In this document: positions 1 to 7,621 of the stretch, piece after piece | How the letters are laid out: each line of letters begins with the position of its first letter | Numbering within the stretch: the stretch's first letter is position 1 | Assembly (NCBI GenBank): GCA_023228995.1 | Contig: JALOAD010000037.1 | Coordinates: forward strand, 1 to 35,042 | Source: JALOAD01 sp023228995 [NCBI: Candidatus Muiribacterium halophilum] | GTDB taxonomy: Bacteria > Muiribacteriota > Muiribacteriia > Muiribacteriales | Length of the DNA: 35,042 nucleotides | Direction: 5' to 3' | Program-made: the position numbers and the translations under genes | The notes under the pieces: generated by a model | What the model was told of the DNA's origin: nothing | Database searches by the model: none | Seen by the model: the letters and a program-made list of their open reading frames with translations, nothing else

Positions 1-127
1 AATTGATATTTATGCCAAGTTCTCTGGATTTTGCTTTTGTGCACTGTTGTTTCAAACTGCAATTTTTACAATTCGTTCTGTTTGCTATCCATATGTACTG
101 CCCTCTGCGTTCCCCTTTATATTTCAT
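1..127 (-). pseudogene. Transposase fragment, IS1182/IS4-like (partial, runs off the left edge)
   Basis: The minus strand is open from an ATG at 127 to the window edge, 42 codons. The reading contains Y-I-W-I-A-N-R-T-N-C-K-N-C, then C-T-K-A-K. This C-x2-C...C arrangement after a Tyr/Arg stretch is what I know from the middle of IS1182-group DDE transposases. The N-terminal half is missing, because the upstream frame overlaps the S41 peptidase gene and does not look like transposase. Its base composition is less AT-biased than its neighbours, which suggests transfer. The ATG overlaps the peptidase stop (ATGA) and is probably incidental. What lies further downstream is outside the window. Confidence 0.5.
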
Positions 128-1947
128 GTTTTTAATACCCCTTTTAGGACTTTTTCTAACTCTTCTTCTGACTCAACCCAATAATCCGGCAAAATTCCTA
201 TACCATCTTCATTTTTATTATTATAAATCAGAATATTTGTTGGAATTGATATTTCCAGTTTTGAATTTTTTAAAATATATGTTGAACATCCTCCAAAATT
301 CTCAGCACCATAAGTATTTGTTCCAATAACTAGAACATTACAATTACTCTTGGCAAAATCTATAAAGCTTTCCGCAGAAGAAGCAGTGTTCTTATTCGTT
401 AAAAAAACAATCTTTTTTTTACTTTTCCTACCTTCTAACGACCTATTTAGCCACATTATTCGATATTTAATTTTTTTTAAAAAAGCTATTTTATGTTTTT
501 CATTTATATTTTTTTTCAAAATCGATATAATATCATTAGAATCTTCTAAATCTAAAATAAGTTTTTCATTTTCAAAACATGAAAGACTAACACCAATAGA
601 ATTGTCAGTTATTGATTCATAAGACAAAAAATTTCTGAGAAATTTAACGAAATATTCTTCGGTTCCACCATAATTATTTCTTAAATCAATTACTATATCA
701 TTTTTATAAGCTAATTTTTCTCCAAAAGTTATAAATTTTTCCAACTGTTTCCTTTCATCATCAGATTCTGGCAAAAAATTTGATAATTTTAACAAAGGAA
801 CACCTGAATCCTTAAAATCAAATAATTTTTTATTCTTTTTAAAACTATCTATATCATTTTCACACACCAATAGCTTTGTTTTTCTGTTTTCAAATTCAAA
901 ATCAAAATCATATATTTTTTTCGAACTCAAAACTCCAATTAAAAATTTTTTGTTAGAATTTTCTGAAAATGTTCTAAACAAAAAATCTTCTGAACCAGTA
1001 TATATTGTTCCAATTTTTAATTTACCTTTTTTAGATTGAGTAACATGATATTTATTGTTTGTTTTTTCAACTTTCACATCAGAAACATATAATCTTGTAC
1101 TTTCCAAAAAAGTAGTTTTTTTAAAACCTTTAAGTGAAACATGGGAATCATATAATTTGCCAATGGCTTTTATTATACTATTTTCAAAATCCATAGTTTT
1201 AATAATATTCTTATCACTAACCAAATTCCTTAACAATTCTAAGTTTTGCAAGAGATCAACACCTTTTTTTAAATGAAAATAGTATCCAGCATATAATTTA
1301 GTCATAATATATACTAGGTCATCTATATCTTCAATTGCCTGATTATTATTTATTTCTTTCAGGATATAATTCTTTTTTTTTATAGACATTGACTCTATTA
1401 TTAATTCTTTTGCTTCATCTTCAAATATTAAACGCTTATAATCAATAAATTTTTTTGTCATTTTATTAATAAGATTTTTCATTTGAACTTTATTATCATT
1501 AACAATACCATAATAATAAGATTTATAATTATAAAAAATAACAGCTGGCACATCTGAAAAAAATGTATCTTCATAAAGAAGAAAAGATTCAAAATAAATA
1601 ATTTTTTTATAATCAGGAACTAATATTATCTTTACTTTAATATTAGTTTTTAAATTGAAATTTAAAAATAAAATTGAATCTTTCAAAGTAAGTTTTATGT
1701 TACCAACAGAAATTCCCTGTTCTAAAAAAGAAAAAAATAATTCTTGTTCTTCAAAAAGGTTTAAAGATTTCAAATACAGATATTCACTGTTAAATAAAAT
1801 AAATATATATGTATTATTATCTAAAAATTTTAAATTCTCTATTTGTTTCTCACTAACATCTTTACCGCTATTTTTTAAACATTTTTTTAAATACTCAACA
1901 ATAATTCTAAAATTATTTTCCTTAGACTGAATTACCAAATAATGCAT
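124..1947 (-). CDS. S41-family serine peptidase without signal peptide
   Basis: Counted from an upstream in-frame ATG at 1986 the protein has 620 residues. I prefer the ATG at 1947 (607 residues), because the 1986 ATG directly abuts AAGGA and lies inside a perfect hairpin. The C-terminal half is a peptidase S41 domain. In 620-residue numbering it has LYDSHVSL at 278-285, DLRNNYGG at 434-441 and NTASSAES at 533-540, with Ser536 the likely nucleophile (A-S-x-A-E). The family ending ILPDYWV is present, so the C-terminus looks complete. The first ~250 residues match nothing I recognise. There is no signal peptide or membrane segment, unlike exported C-terminal processing proteases, so a cytoplasmic role is inferred. 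It lies just downstream of a 43-codon Cys-peptide gene on the same strand; maturation or turnover of that peptide is a hypothesis. Confidence 0.82.
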   Translation of the reverse strand: MHYLVIQSKENNFRIIVEYLKKCLKNSGKDVSEKQIENLKFLDNNTYIFILFNSEYLYLKSLNLFEEQELFFSFLEQGISVGNIKLTLKDSILFLNFNLKTNIKVKIILVPDYKKIIYFESFLLYEDTFFSDVPAVIFYNYKSYYYGIVNDNKVQMKNLINKMTKKFIDYKRLIFEDEAKELIIESMSIKKKNYILKEINNNQAIEDIDDLVYIMTKLYAGYYFHLKKGVDLLQNLELLRNLVSDKNIIKTMDFENSIIKAIGKLYDSHVSLKGFKKTTFLESTRLYVSDVKVEKTNNKYHVTQSKKGKLKIGTIYTGSEDFLFRTFSENSNKKFLIGVLSSKKIYDFDFEFENRKTKLLVCENDIDSFKKNKKLFDFKDSGVPLLKLSNFLPESDDERKQLEKFITFGEKLAYKNDIVIDLRNNYGGTEEYFVKFLRNFLSYESITDNSIGVSLSCFENEKLILDLEDSNDIISILKKNINEKHKIAFLKKIKYRIMWLNRSLEGRKSKKKIVFLTNKNTASSAESFIDFAKSNCNVLVIGTNTYGAENFGGCSTYILKNSKLEISIPTNILIYNNKNEDGIGILPDYWVESEEELEKVLKGVLKT

Positions 1948-1958
1948 ACAATAAATAT

Positions 1959-1984
1959 GCAAGAAAAGTTGATTCTTTTCTTGC
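1959..1984 (-). promoter_or_regulatory. Perfect 10-bp hairpin between peptide gene and S41 gene
   Basis: GCAAGAAAAG and CTTTTCTTGC are exact inverted repeats separated by six bases. The hairpin sits between the stop of the small peptide gene (2012) and the preferred S41 start (1947). On the minus strand it is followed by ATATTTATT, not a clean U-run, so it is a weak or read-through terminator at best. An mRNA-processing or translation-control hairpin is equally possible. Confidence 0.5.
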
Positions 1985-2011
1985 ATTCCTTATTTTTTAA
2001 TGAATTTAAAA

Positions 2012-2143
2012 CTATTTATTAACCTGATAAATCCCACATATTACTTTTTTTGCTACAAGACATCCACAAGGGAAAAAAATTCTATCATCCTCTACTTTTG
2101 TTTCTTTTGCCGTAATTGGTTTTTCTATCCATTTGATACTCAT
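2012..2143 (-). CDS. Small Cys-containing peptide, 43 aa, unknown
   Basis: This is a 43-codon reading frame with ATG at 2143 and TAG at 2014-2012. A strong Shine-Dalgarno GGAGGG (2148-2153) lies five bases before the start, which is the main evidence that it is a real gene. The N-terminal part is charged (KWIEKPITAKETKVEDD). The C-terminal part carries three cysteines in a hydrophobic setting: FFPCGCLVAKKVICGIYQ. There is no signal peptide. It lies directly upstream of, and co-directional with, the S41 peptidase. The leader-like acidic N-terminus and Cys-rich C-terminus recall precursor peptides or small metal-binding peptides. No modifying enzyme (radical SAM, lanthionine synthetase) is visible nearby, so no function is assigned. 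Confidence 0.55.
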   Translation of the reverse strand: MSIKWIEKPITAKETKVEDDRIFFPCGCLVAKKVICGIYQVNK

Positions 2144-2298
2144 AAAACCCTCCATATTTTTTTAATATGGCTTAATTATAGTAGTAGTAGTCGTCAAATT
2201 ATATTTTATAACCCAACGACCTTTATTATATTTTATATGATATATTCATAGAATTGAACTTTCTGATTAATAAAAACTGTGATAGATGAAGCGTGACA

Positions 2299-2330
2299 TG
2301 TCATTTTGACCTGATTCTTAGCCGGGATTT
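2299..2330. repeat. Degenerate family B repeat (CCGGGAT type)
   Basis: GTCATTTTGACCTGATTCTT followed by AGCCGGGATT is a worn copy of the 27-bp CCGGGATGAC repeat seen intact at 4884, 5246, 15931 and 32393. Just before it, GCGTGACATGTCA at 2291-2303 is repeated in reverse at about 15860-15873. It lies 3' of the VOC gene. Confidence 0.5.
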
Positions 2331-2335
2331 GTTTT

Positions 2336-2788
2336 TTATTTCCAAACAGTTGATTCTGGGTATTCCTCAGGTTCATAAGTAAGTTCTACAGTATTCCCCA
2401 TAGGATCTTTAGCAACAATACCCCAGTAAAAATCCTGAAGCCATATAGGCTTTGCCTGTCTAGTATAATATTTATTAGCTTTTAATTTTTCAAGAGTTTC
2501 GATAAATTGATTTTTAGGAAGTGAAATTGTCCATGATGACATTTCTGTATGTCCGCCACCGCCACCTGGTTGCCATGCAAATTCTGATATTACCGGCATT
2601 GTCTTTTTTGCTCTAAAGAAAATAAATTCAAATCCTTCGGAAGCATAAACTACCCAACCCCATTTTTCATCATTTCTTTTTGCTTTTTCTTTTAATCCTA
2701 TAGTGTGGGTATAAAATTTGCTTATTTCATCAATATCATTGCACATATTATAAATATATCTGATATTAACTTTCAAGTCTGCCGACAT
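2336..2788 (-). CDS. VOC/glyoxalase-fold protein
   Basis: This is a 150-residue single-domain protein. I place the start at the ATG at 2788, because GGGAG lies five bases upstream on the minus strand; the longer frame would need a TTG at 2800. The N-terminal stretch contains DIDEISKFYTHTIGL, typical of the beta-alpha unit opening vicinal-oxygen-chelate domains. The end, AKDPMGNTVELTYEPEE, is the usual closing strand with a Glu metal-ligand position. A glycine run (QPGGGGGHTEMS) lies in the middle. The family covers glyoxalase I, dioxygenases, antibiotic-binding proteins and others, and the substrate cannot be told from sequence. It appears to stand alone, transcribed toward the small-peptide gene, with a gap of nearly 200 bp between them. 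Confidence 0.8.
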   Translation of the reverse strand: MSADLKVNIRYIYNMCNDIDEISKFYTHTIGLKEKAKRNDEKWGWVVYASEGFEFIFFRAKKTMPVISEFAWQPGGGGGHTEMSSWTISLPKNQFIETLEKLKANKYYTRQAKPIWLQDFYWGIVAKDPMGNTVELTYEPEEYPESTVWK

Positions 2789-2870
2789 CAATACTCCCAA
2801 ATTTTGTTGTGAATTTTAATAATACAGTACTTTGATTGTATCGGCAAGATATATTTTTAATTGAGAAATT

Positions 2871-3266
2871 TCAATTTAAAGGAAAATCGTATATTTCGTT
2901 CTCTGCAACATATATTGAGATTAAACCTTTTGTATAAATATCAAGTTTTTCTGTAAGAACATTTAAATTTTCTTTTTTTATCTTAAATAAATTAACAACA
3001 CTGCCATTTTCAAACATATTTTTAACATCTATATGAGGAATTATTATCTCTTTTAAATCACTTATTTTTTCATCTGATAATTTTTCATCCATTTTGATAA
3101 TATTATTAGAGTTTGAATAACACATGTTTTCATAAAAATATTCCAATGTATATTGGTTAATATCATTTAATAATGTATTAATATCAATAAAATAATCAGT
3201 ATAATTATTTAATTTTAAATATAACTTTTTATTAATAATGTCTTTATCCTCTTTAGCGTAATACAA
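2871..3266 (-). CDS. Hypothetical protein, start uncertain (possibly 5' truncated)
   Basis: This is a 131-codon frame without a recognised domain. The composition is protein-like (Asn, Lys, Ile, Asp rich, with predicted helical segments) and ends IYDFPLN. The only start near the 5' end is TTG at 3266, preceded by no Shine-Dalgarno and bounded two codons upstream by TAA. The first internal ATG (MCYSNSN) would discard the first third. Either an unusual TTG start is used or the 5' end was lost. It lies between the DUF523 gene and the VOC gene on the same strand. Confidence 0.45.
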   Translation of the reverse strand: MYYAKEDKDIINKKLYLKLNNYTDYFIDINTLLNDINQYTLEYFYENMCYSNSNNIIKMDEKLSDEKISDLKEIIIPHIDVKNMFENGSVVNLFKIKKENLNVLTEKLDIYTKGLISIYVAENEIYDFPLN

Positions 3267-3329
3267 TAATTATAGATGTTTTTTTTTTTAATGTGAAGTA
3301 GTTTTTTTTAAAAAACCTTTTAACCGATA

Positions 3330-4328
3330 TTATCGAATATTTCTTCCTTGTCCAGAATCTGAAATTTCAATTAATTCATCTGGAAATGGAGAAAAAAAGA
3401 ATTGTTTTAAAAGATATTCATTTTTAAATCTAATAACCCATGATTTAATTATATTTAAAGGTACACTCAAAGGAACTTTTTTATTTTTAAACTTTTCCAA
3501 TTGAGTATTAAGAAATTGCTTTTCTTCGGATGAAAGATTGTTTTTGAAATATCCCATAATATGTTGAATTGAATTTATTATATTTGGAGTTCTTGGCATT
3601 TTCATAAAAATATCTTTTAACCCTTTATAATACAATAAAAAATAATCTTCATTTGAATTTTTTATACCTGCTTTAGATACTATTTTTCCAAGTTTTCTCA
3701 TTTTATCCTGATTATAACTCATAAGAAGGTATTTTACTCTTGAATGAAATTCAACTAGATCAGCCGGCTTTTTATCAATCATAATATTTCTAAACTTTGC
3801 TAAAGTAAATACTGTTGTATAAAAATGCTCTCTAATTAAAAAATTACGCAATCTACCTTCATCTTCAATTATAGTATCTTTAAAAAGCTCTCTTACTTTA
3901 CCACCAAAAAATCCTGGCGAATTATCAACATGTCTGTATTTTCCGCTTCCTGGATAAACTTTTGCTTTAGAAACAGCACATGAAGGAGAATTGGACTTAA
4001 GAATAAACCCATCTATATTTTTTTCTTTATATGAGCTAAGAGTAACTTTTGCATAATCATTCATTTTTTGAGTTAAATCAGTATTAGTTTTAGGTTGAAT
4101 AAGTTTAAGTTCTTGGTCTTGGGATATTATTCTTATAGAATCTCTTGGAACACCAAGTCCAATTTCAACTTCTGGACAATGTGTTATAAAATCAACATGA
4201 TCTTTAAGGACTTTAACTGTATCACTTGAAATTATATTTCCATTAAATCTGCAATGCTCAAATTCAATACATTTTGAAACAAAAACAATTGGTTTATAAA
4301 ATAATTCAAACTTATTATCTTTAATCAT
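3330..4328 (-). CDS. DUF523 (TudS-like) and DUF1722 (YbgA-like) protein
   Basis: This is a two-domain protein. The first domain has the DUF523/TudS Cys motifs: KPIVFVSKCIEFEHCRFNG, CPEVEIGLGVPR and FILKSNSPSC. TudS proteins use such cysteines to hold an iron-sulfur cluster for desulfuration of thiouracil; that activity is inferred here. The second domain (about the last 170 residues) is DUF1722-like, with FRNIMIDKKPADLVEFHSRVK typical of YbgA. The fusion of both is a known arrangement. I chose the ATG at 4328 because family members begin just before KPIVVVS; this gives 332 residues. The frame stays open to an ATG at 4487, which would add 53 unmatched residues. Neither start has a good ribosome site. 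Confidence 0.82.
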   Translation of the reverse strand: MIKDNKFELFYKPIVFVSKCIEFEHCRFNGNIISSDTVKVLKDHVDFITHCPEVEIGLGVPRDSIRIISQDQELKLIQPKTNTDLTQKMNDYAKVTLSSYKEKNIDGFILKSNSPSCAVSKAKVYPGSGKYRHVDNSPGFFGGKVRELFKDTIIEDEGRLRNFLIREHFYTTVFTLAKFRNIMIDKKPADLVEFHSRVKYLLMSYNQDKMRKLGKIVSKAGIKNSNEDYFLLYYKGLKDIFMKMPRTPNIINSIQHIMGYFKNNLSSEEKQFLNTQLEKFKNKKVPLSVPLNIIKSWVIRFKNEYLLKQFFFSPFPDELIEISDSGQGRNIR

Positions 4329-4883
4329 GTAGTTTATTTTAAATGATATTTTTGATTTTGTAAAGTTCACCCAATTGAATCCTCTTAATAATTCTACTAA
4401 ATTTTTGATTATTTTGTGAAAAGTTTTTTTATTATTATTTTTTGAGGCAATTCTGGAATACAGTATTTCAATTTGCGAAATAAACATTATTGCTTTTTAT
4501 TTTTTTAACAAGAAGATTTTGATTTTTATAAAAGATTAAAAAAATATGTCTGTCAGCAATTACGAGAACTCGATATAAGTTTTTCTAATTAATGGATTCA
4601 ATATTTTAAATAATTATACAATTCAAAACAATTGATATCTTGGTACCAGTTGAAAATTTACATAGTATAAATTTTCTCCTTACATGTTCAGCTTTAAATT
4701 ACCTCCATGTAATTTCCTTAAGATTTTCTAATGTATCTTAGTTATTTATAATTTTATTCTTTTTAACTCTGAATTTCTTTTTTGTATACTTATTGAAAAT
4801 CTTAAGACAGCTTCCATAATTACGCTCGATATCAATTTTTTGAATCTATATGTAAAATCTAATTCAAAAAAAAATCAAAAACA

Positions 4884-4940
4884 AATCCCGGCTCAGAATC
4901 ATACCGGGATGACAAAAATTCAGAATAGTACCGGGATGAC
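4884..4940. repeat. Family B repeat, two units
   Basis: ATCCCGG...CCGGGAT can fold as a hairpin with a 12-base loop; a second unit AGTACCGGGATGAC follows after AAAAATTCAGAAT. The same units recur at 5246, 15931 and 32393. Confidence 0.75.
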
Positions 4941-5090
4941 ATTTTTTTATATGTAATTTACTTTGAGATAACATTATATTGATTTTTGTTTATTTAATCA
5001 GAGGATTCAATTACAAGAACTCGTTAGAAGTTTTTCTAATTATATTAAATCATTAAGGAGTTTTTATAAACAAAAGCAAAAAAAAAATCT

Positions 5091-5190
5091 ACTCGGTAAC
5101 TTGAGTGAACGTTGCGAAGCATATAATATACGGATGTATTATAAGTGAACGAAGGTAAAGAGATATTTTATATGGATGTAAAATATCGAA
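5091..5190 (+). repeat. Family A repeat with two hairpins
   Basis: This copy aligns along its length with 27747-27850 and with the reverse complement of 16030-16133. The first hairpin is ATAATA (5123-5128) with TATTAT (5137-5142) around TACGGATG. The other copies have GCAATA/TATTGC, so two base pairs have changed on both sides. The second hairpin is GATATTTTA (5162-5170) with TAAAATATC (5179-5187), enclosing ATGGA. Confidence 0.65.
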
Positions 5191-5245
5191 TGGTACCGAA
5201 TGATTATTTTTTTGCGTTAGTGTAATGATAAAAATATCAAAAACA

Positions 5246-5383
5246 GATCCCGGCTCAGAATCATACCGGGATGACAAAAATTCAGAATAGTACCGGGATG
5301 ACAAAAATTCAGAATAGTACCGGGATGACAAAAATTCAGAATCATGCTGGGATGACAGTTTCTCAGAATCATGCTGGGATGAC
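5246..5383. repeat. Family B tandem array (27-bp unit)
   Basis: An initial hairpin unit (GATCCCGG...CCGGGATGAC) is followed by four units of the form AAAAATTCAGAATAGTACCG GGATGAC, 27 bp each; the last two read ATGCTGGGATGAC. There is no unique spacer DNA, so it is not CRISPR. The minus-strand reading frame through it only encodes repeats of SSRYYSEFL and is not a gene. Confidence 0.85.
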
Positions 5384-5563
5384 ATTATATTGATTTTTGT
5401 TTATTTATTCAGATAATTCAATCACTTATTCCTATTTAACACATTAACTCTTTCGCTCTTTCGCCAGCTTTTATCTTCGCTTCTATAATATCTTAATTTA
5501 TGTTATATTTATACCTAGTTTTAATAAAAAATCAGCATTTACTTTATTACAATTGGAGGTTTT

Positions 5564-6730
5564 ATGAAAAATTTTAAATTTTCTGCAAAAACAGATATAT
5601 TTTTTGGCAAAGGCGAAATAAAAGTTCTTGGTAATCAACTTAAAAAAAATGGAGCTAAAAATATACTTTTAACTTATGGTAAAAACAGTATAAAAAAAAG
5701 CGGTTTATATGACAATGTAATTGAAATTTTAAAAGAAAAAAATATAAATTTCTTTGAATTATCTGGAATTGATCCAAATCCTCGAATAACAAGCGTTAGA
5801 GCTGGAATTAAAATTTGCAAAGAAAATAATATTGATTTTATCCTAGCTGTTGGTGCAGGTTCTGTAATTGACTGTTCAAAAGCAATTGCTTCAGGAAGTC
5901 TTTATGACGGTGATCCTTGGGATTTTGCTATTGGTAAAGCTCATGCAAAAAAAGCCTTACCTGTTGCTTGTATTTTAACTCTTGCGGCTACAGGTTCTGA
6001 GATGAATAGTGGAGCTGTAATAACTAATGATGATACTAAAGAAAAACTTCCAATTCATGCTGAATGTGCCAAACCTGTTTTTTCAATACTTGATCCTGAA
6101 TATACTTTTTCTGTTCCAAAATATCAAACTGCTGCTGGTTGTGTTGATATTATGAGTCATGTATTTGAACAGTATTTTTCACCTTCTTCAAATGCTTATG
6201 TAACAGATATGCTTTGTGAAGGAATTTTAAAAACAATTGTTAAATATGGTCCTGTAGCTTATGAACAGCCTGAAAATTATATAGCTAGAGCTAATATTAT
6301 GTGGGCTGGAACTATTGGATTAAACGGTCTTCTTTCTTGTGGAAAAATGACTGATTGGGCAAGTCATCTTATTGAACATGAAGTGTCTGCTATATATGAT
6401 CTTACTCATGGTGCTGGTCTTGCTATTATAACTCCGGCATGGATGCGACATGTTCTTGATAATTACAATAGTTACAAATTCTGTGAAATTGGAAAAAATG
6501 TATTTGGTCTTACAGGAAATGATGGCATAGACCTTGCTAATCGTTCTATTGATAAAATTGAGGAGTTTTTTAAAAAACTTAATATGCCTGTTAGATTATG
6601 TGAAGCTGATATTGATAATTCAAGAATTGAAGAAATGGCTGAAAAAATAAACTCACGTTTTGGAAAAATCGGTGGTTTCAAACAGCTTGATAAAAACGAT
6701 GTTCTTGCTATTTTAAATTCATGTTTATAG
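5564..6730 (+). CDS. Iron-containing alcohol dehydrogenase (YqhD/BdhA type)
   Basis: This 388-residue protein has the usual family length and should reduce aldehydes or ketones to alcohols with NAD(P)H. The nucleotide site is AVGAGSVIDCSKAI (95-108), preceded by GIDPNPR (68-74). The metal ligands are visible as Asp195 and His199 (CVDIMSHVFEQY), His268 (ASHLIEH) and His282 (THGAGLAIITP), spaced as in YqhD. The ATG at 5564 follows GGAGG by five bases. It is monocistronic, facing a DUF364-like gene across a 14-bp gap. In an anaerobe it fits fermentative alcohol production or aldehyde removal. Substrate and the choice of NADH or NADPH cannot be read from the sequence. Confidence 0.93.
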   Translation: MKNFKFSAKTDIFFGKGEIKVLGNQLKKNGAKNILLTYGKNSIKKSGLYDNVIEILKEKNINFFELSGIDPNPRITSVRAGIKICKENNIDFILAVGAGSVIDCSKAIASGSLYDGDPWDFAIGKAHAKKALPVACILTLAATGSEMNSGAVITNDDTKEKLPIHAECAKPVFSILDPEYTFSVPKYQTAAGCVDIMSHVFEQYFSPSSNAYVTDMLCEGILKTIVKYGPVAYEQPENYIARANIMWAGTIGLNGLLSCGKMTDWASHLIEHEVSAIYDLTHGAGLAIITPAWMRHVLDNYNSYKFCEIGKNVFGLTGNDGIDLANRSIDKIEEFFKKLNMPVRLCEADIDNSRIEEMAEKINSRFGKIGGFKQLDKNDVLAILNSCL

Positions 6731-6744
6731 TATTAAAATTATAG

Positions 6745-7497
6745 TTATATAAGAGATTTATCCCATATACATGTTTTAAGTGCGCCTGGAGGTGCATATT
6801 TCATGCCTGCGCCTCCATATTGCCAATAACGAATCATTTGCACTGGCTCAAGTATAAGGCTTGTTCCTATTATATCAATACCACATTCCATTAATACAGG
6901 ATGTAATGGCACAGACATTCCTGCCATGAGTCTTTTTTGAGCATTCGGAGTTCTATTAATCACTTCTAAAAATGAATTATTAAGTATTGTATGACCTGTT
7001 ATATAAATTATATCTGTTTTTTGAAGTATTTCGTGTGAATTATCCCATGAAATATCACCTTCTCTTGGAATAAGTTCAATTATATTTACATCTAATCCAT
7101 TAGCTCTCATTTTTTCTGCTCTAGGAAAATGTCCTATAAAGCTTATTTTTTTATCTTTTAAATAATCATAAGAAAGATAATCAAAAGAATTACATTCTAT
7201 AAGATTTTTGGGTTCTTCTATAAGACTATTTATAGTTGCGAGTTTTATTGATCTTTCAACGCTTGAATTAGCATCAAGCATATTTTCAAATAAATACTGA
7301 ACAGTTTTACCTTTAAATTCGCTATAACATTTATATTTTTTGGAATAATTCATTAAAACATCATCACTATATACTCCTGATGCTCCAAAATCACTTCCTG
7401 TTAAAACAACTACCTCTTTTCTAAATATATATATTTCATTTATTATCTTTTGTGATTTTTTATATTTTTCAAAAAGTAAATCAACTATATCTTTCAT
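6745..7497 (-). CDS. DUF364 / putative heavy-metal chelation domain protein
   Basis: This is a 250-residue protein. The ATG at 7497 (MKDIVDLLFEKYK) has GGAG nine bases upstream; the ATG at 7521 has none. The N-terminal half resembles DUF4213, with SVERSIKLATINSLIE. The C-terminal half is Rossmann-like DUF364: KISFIGHFPR, then TDIIYITGHTILNNSF, then AGMSVPLHPVLMECGIDIIG. Family members often sit near metal- or molybdenum-linked anaerobic genes and their activity is not established. Here it ends tail to tail with the alcohol dehydrogenase and follows the SH3b gene after a terminator, so it has its own transcript. Function is inferred only at family level. Confidence 0.75.
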   Translation of the reverse strand: MKDIVDLLFEKYKKSQKIINEIYIFRKEVVVLTGSDFGASGVYSDDVLMNYSKKYKCYSEFKGKTVQYLFENMLDANSSVERSIKLATINSLIEEPKNLIECNSFDYLSYDYLKDKKISFIGHFPRAEKMRANGLDVNIIELIPREGDISWDNSHEILQKTDIIYITGHTILNNSFLEVINRTPNAQKRLMAGMSVPLHPVLMECGIDIIGTSLILEPVQMIRYWQYGGAGMKYAPPGALKTCIWDKSLI

Positions 7498-7568
7498 TAA
7501 AATATTCTCCGATTCAAACATTCTATGTCAATCAATTAATATACACATTAATATATTAAAAGTTACAA

Positions 7569-7600
7569 AAAAAAAAGAACCTTTTTAGGTTCTTTTTTTA
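7569..7600. terminator. Rho-independent terminator (works both ways)
   Basis: GAACCT-TTTT-AGGTTC is flanked by A and T runs on both sides. It lies 3' of the SH3b/NlpC gene (minus strand) and upstream of the DUF364-like gene. Confidence 0.85.
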
Positions 7601-7621
7601 TTAATTATGAAATTATATTTA

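Larger units (their letters stand above)
4329..5563. other. Gene-free, repeat-filled interval
   Basis: I find no credible gene here apart from the possible N-terminal extension of the DUF523 protein (to 4487). It holds two family B blocks (4884-4940 and 5246-5383), one good family A copy (5091-5190), a worn family A-like stretch (about 4660-4830) and two near-copies of a GARAACTCGNTANAAGTTTT motif (about 4563 and 5014). A further shared tail, ATTATATTGATTTTTGTTTA, occurs near 4974 and 5384 and, reversed, near 15795. Confidence 0.7.

Noticed and set aside
124-1986. S41 gene starting at ATG 1986
   Set aside because: The AAGGA directly abuts this ATG and it lies in a perfect hairpin; the ATG at 1947 is preferred, though not proven.
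2144-2335. Promoter of the small peptide gene (TTGACG and TATAAT on the minus strand near 2172-2188)
   Set aside because: The two boxes are only 11 bp apart, too close for a normal promoter; no better pair was found with confidence.
5089-5385. Minus-strand 98-codon frame across the repeats
   Set aside because: It only translates 27-bp repeats (SSRYYSEFL) and extends into the family A copy; no ribosome site.
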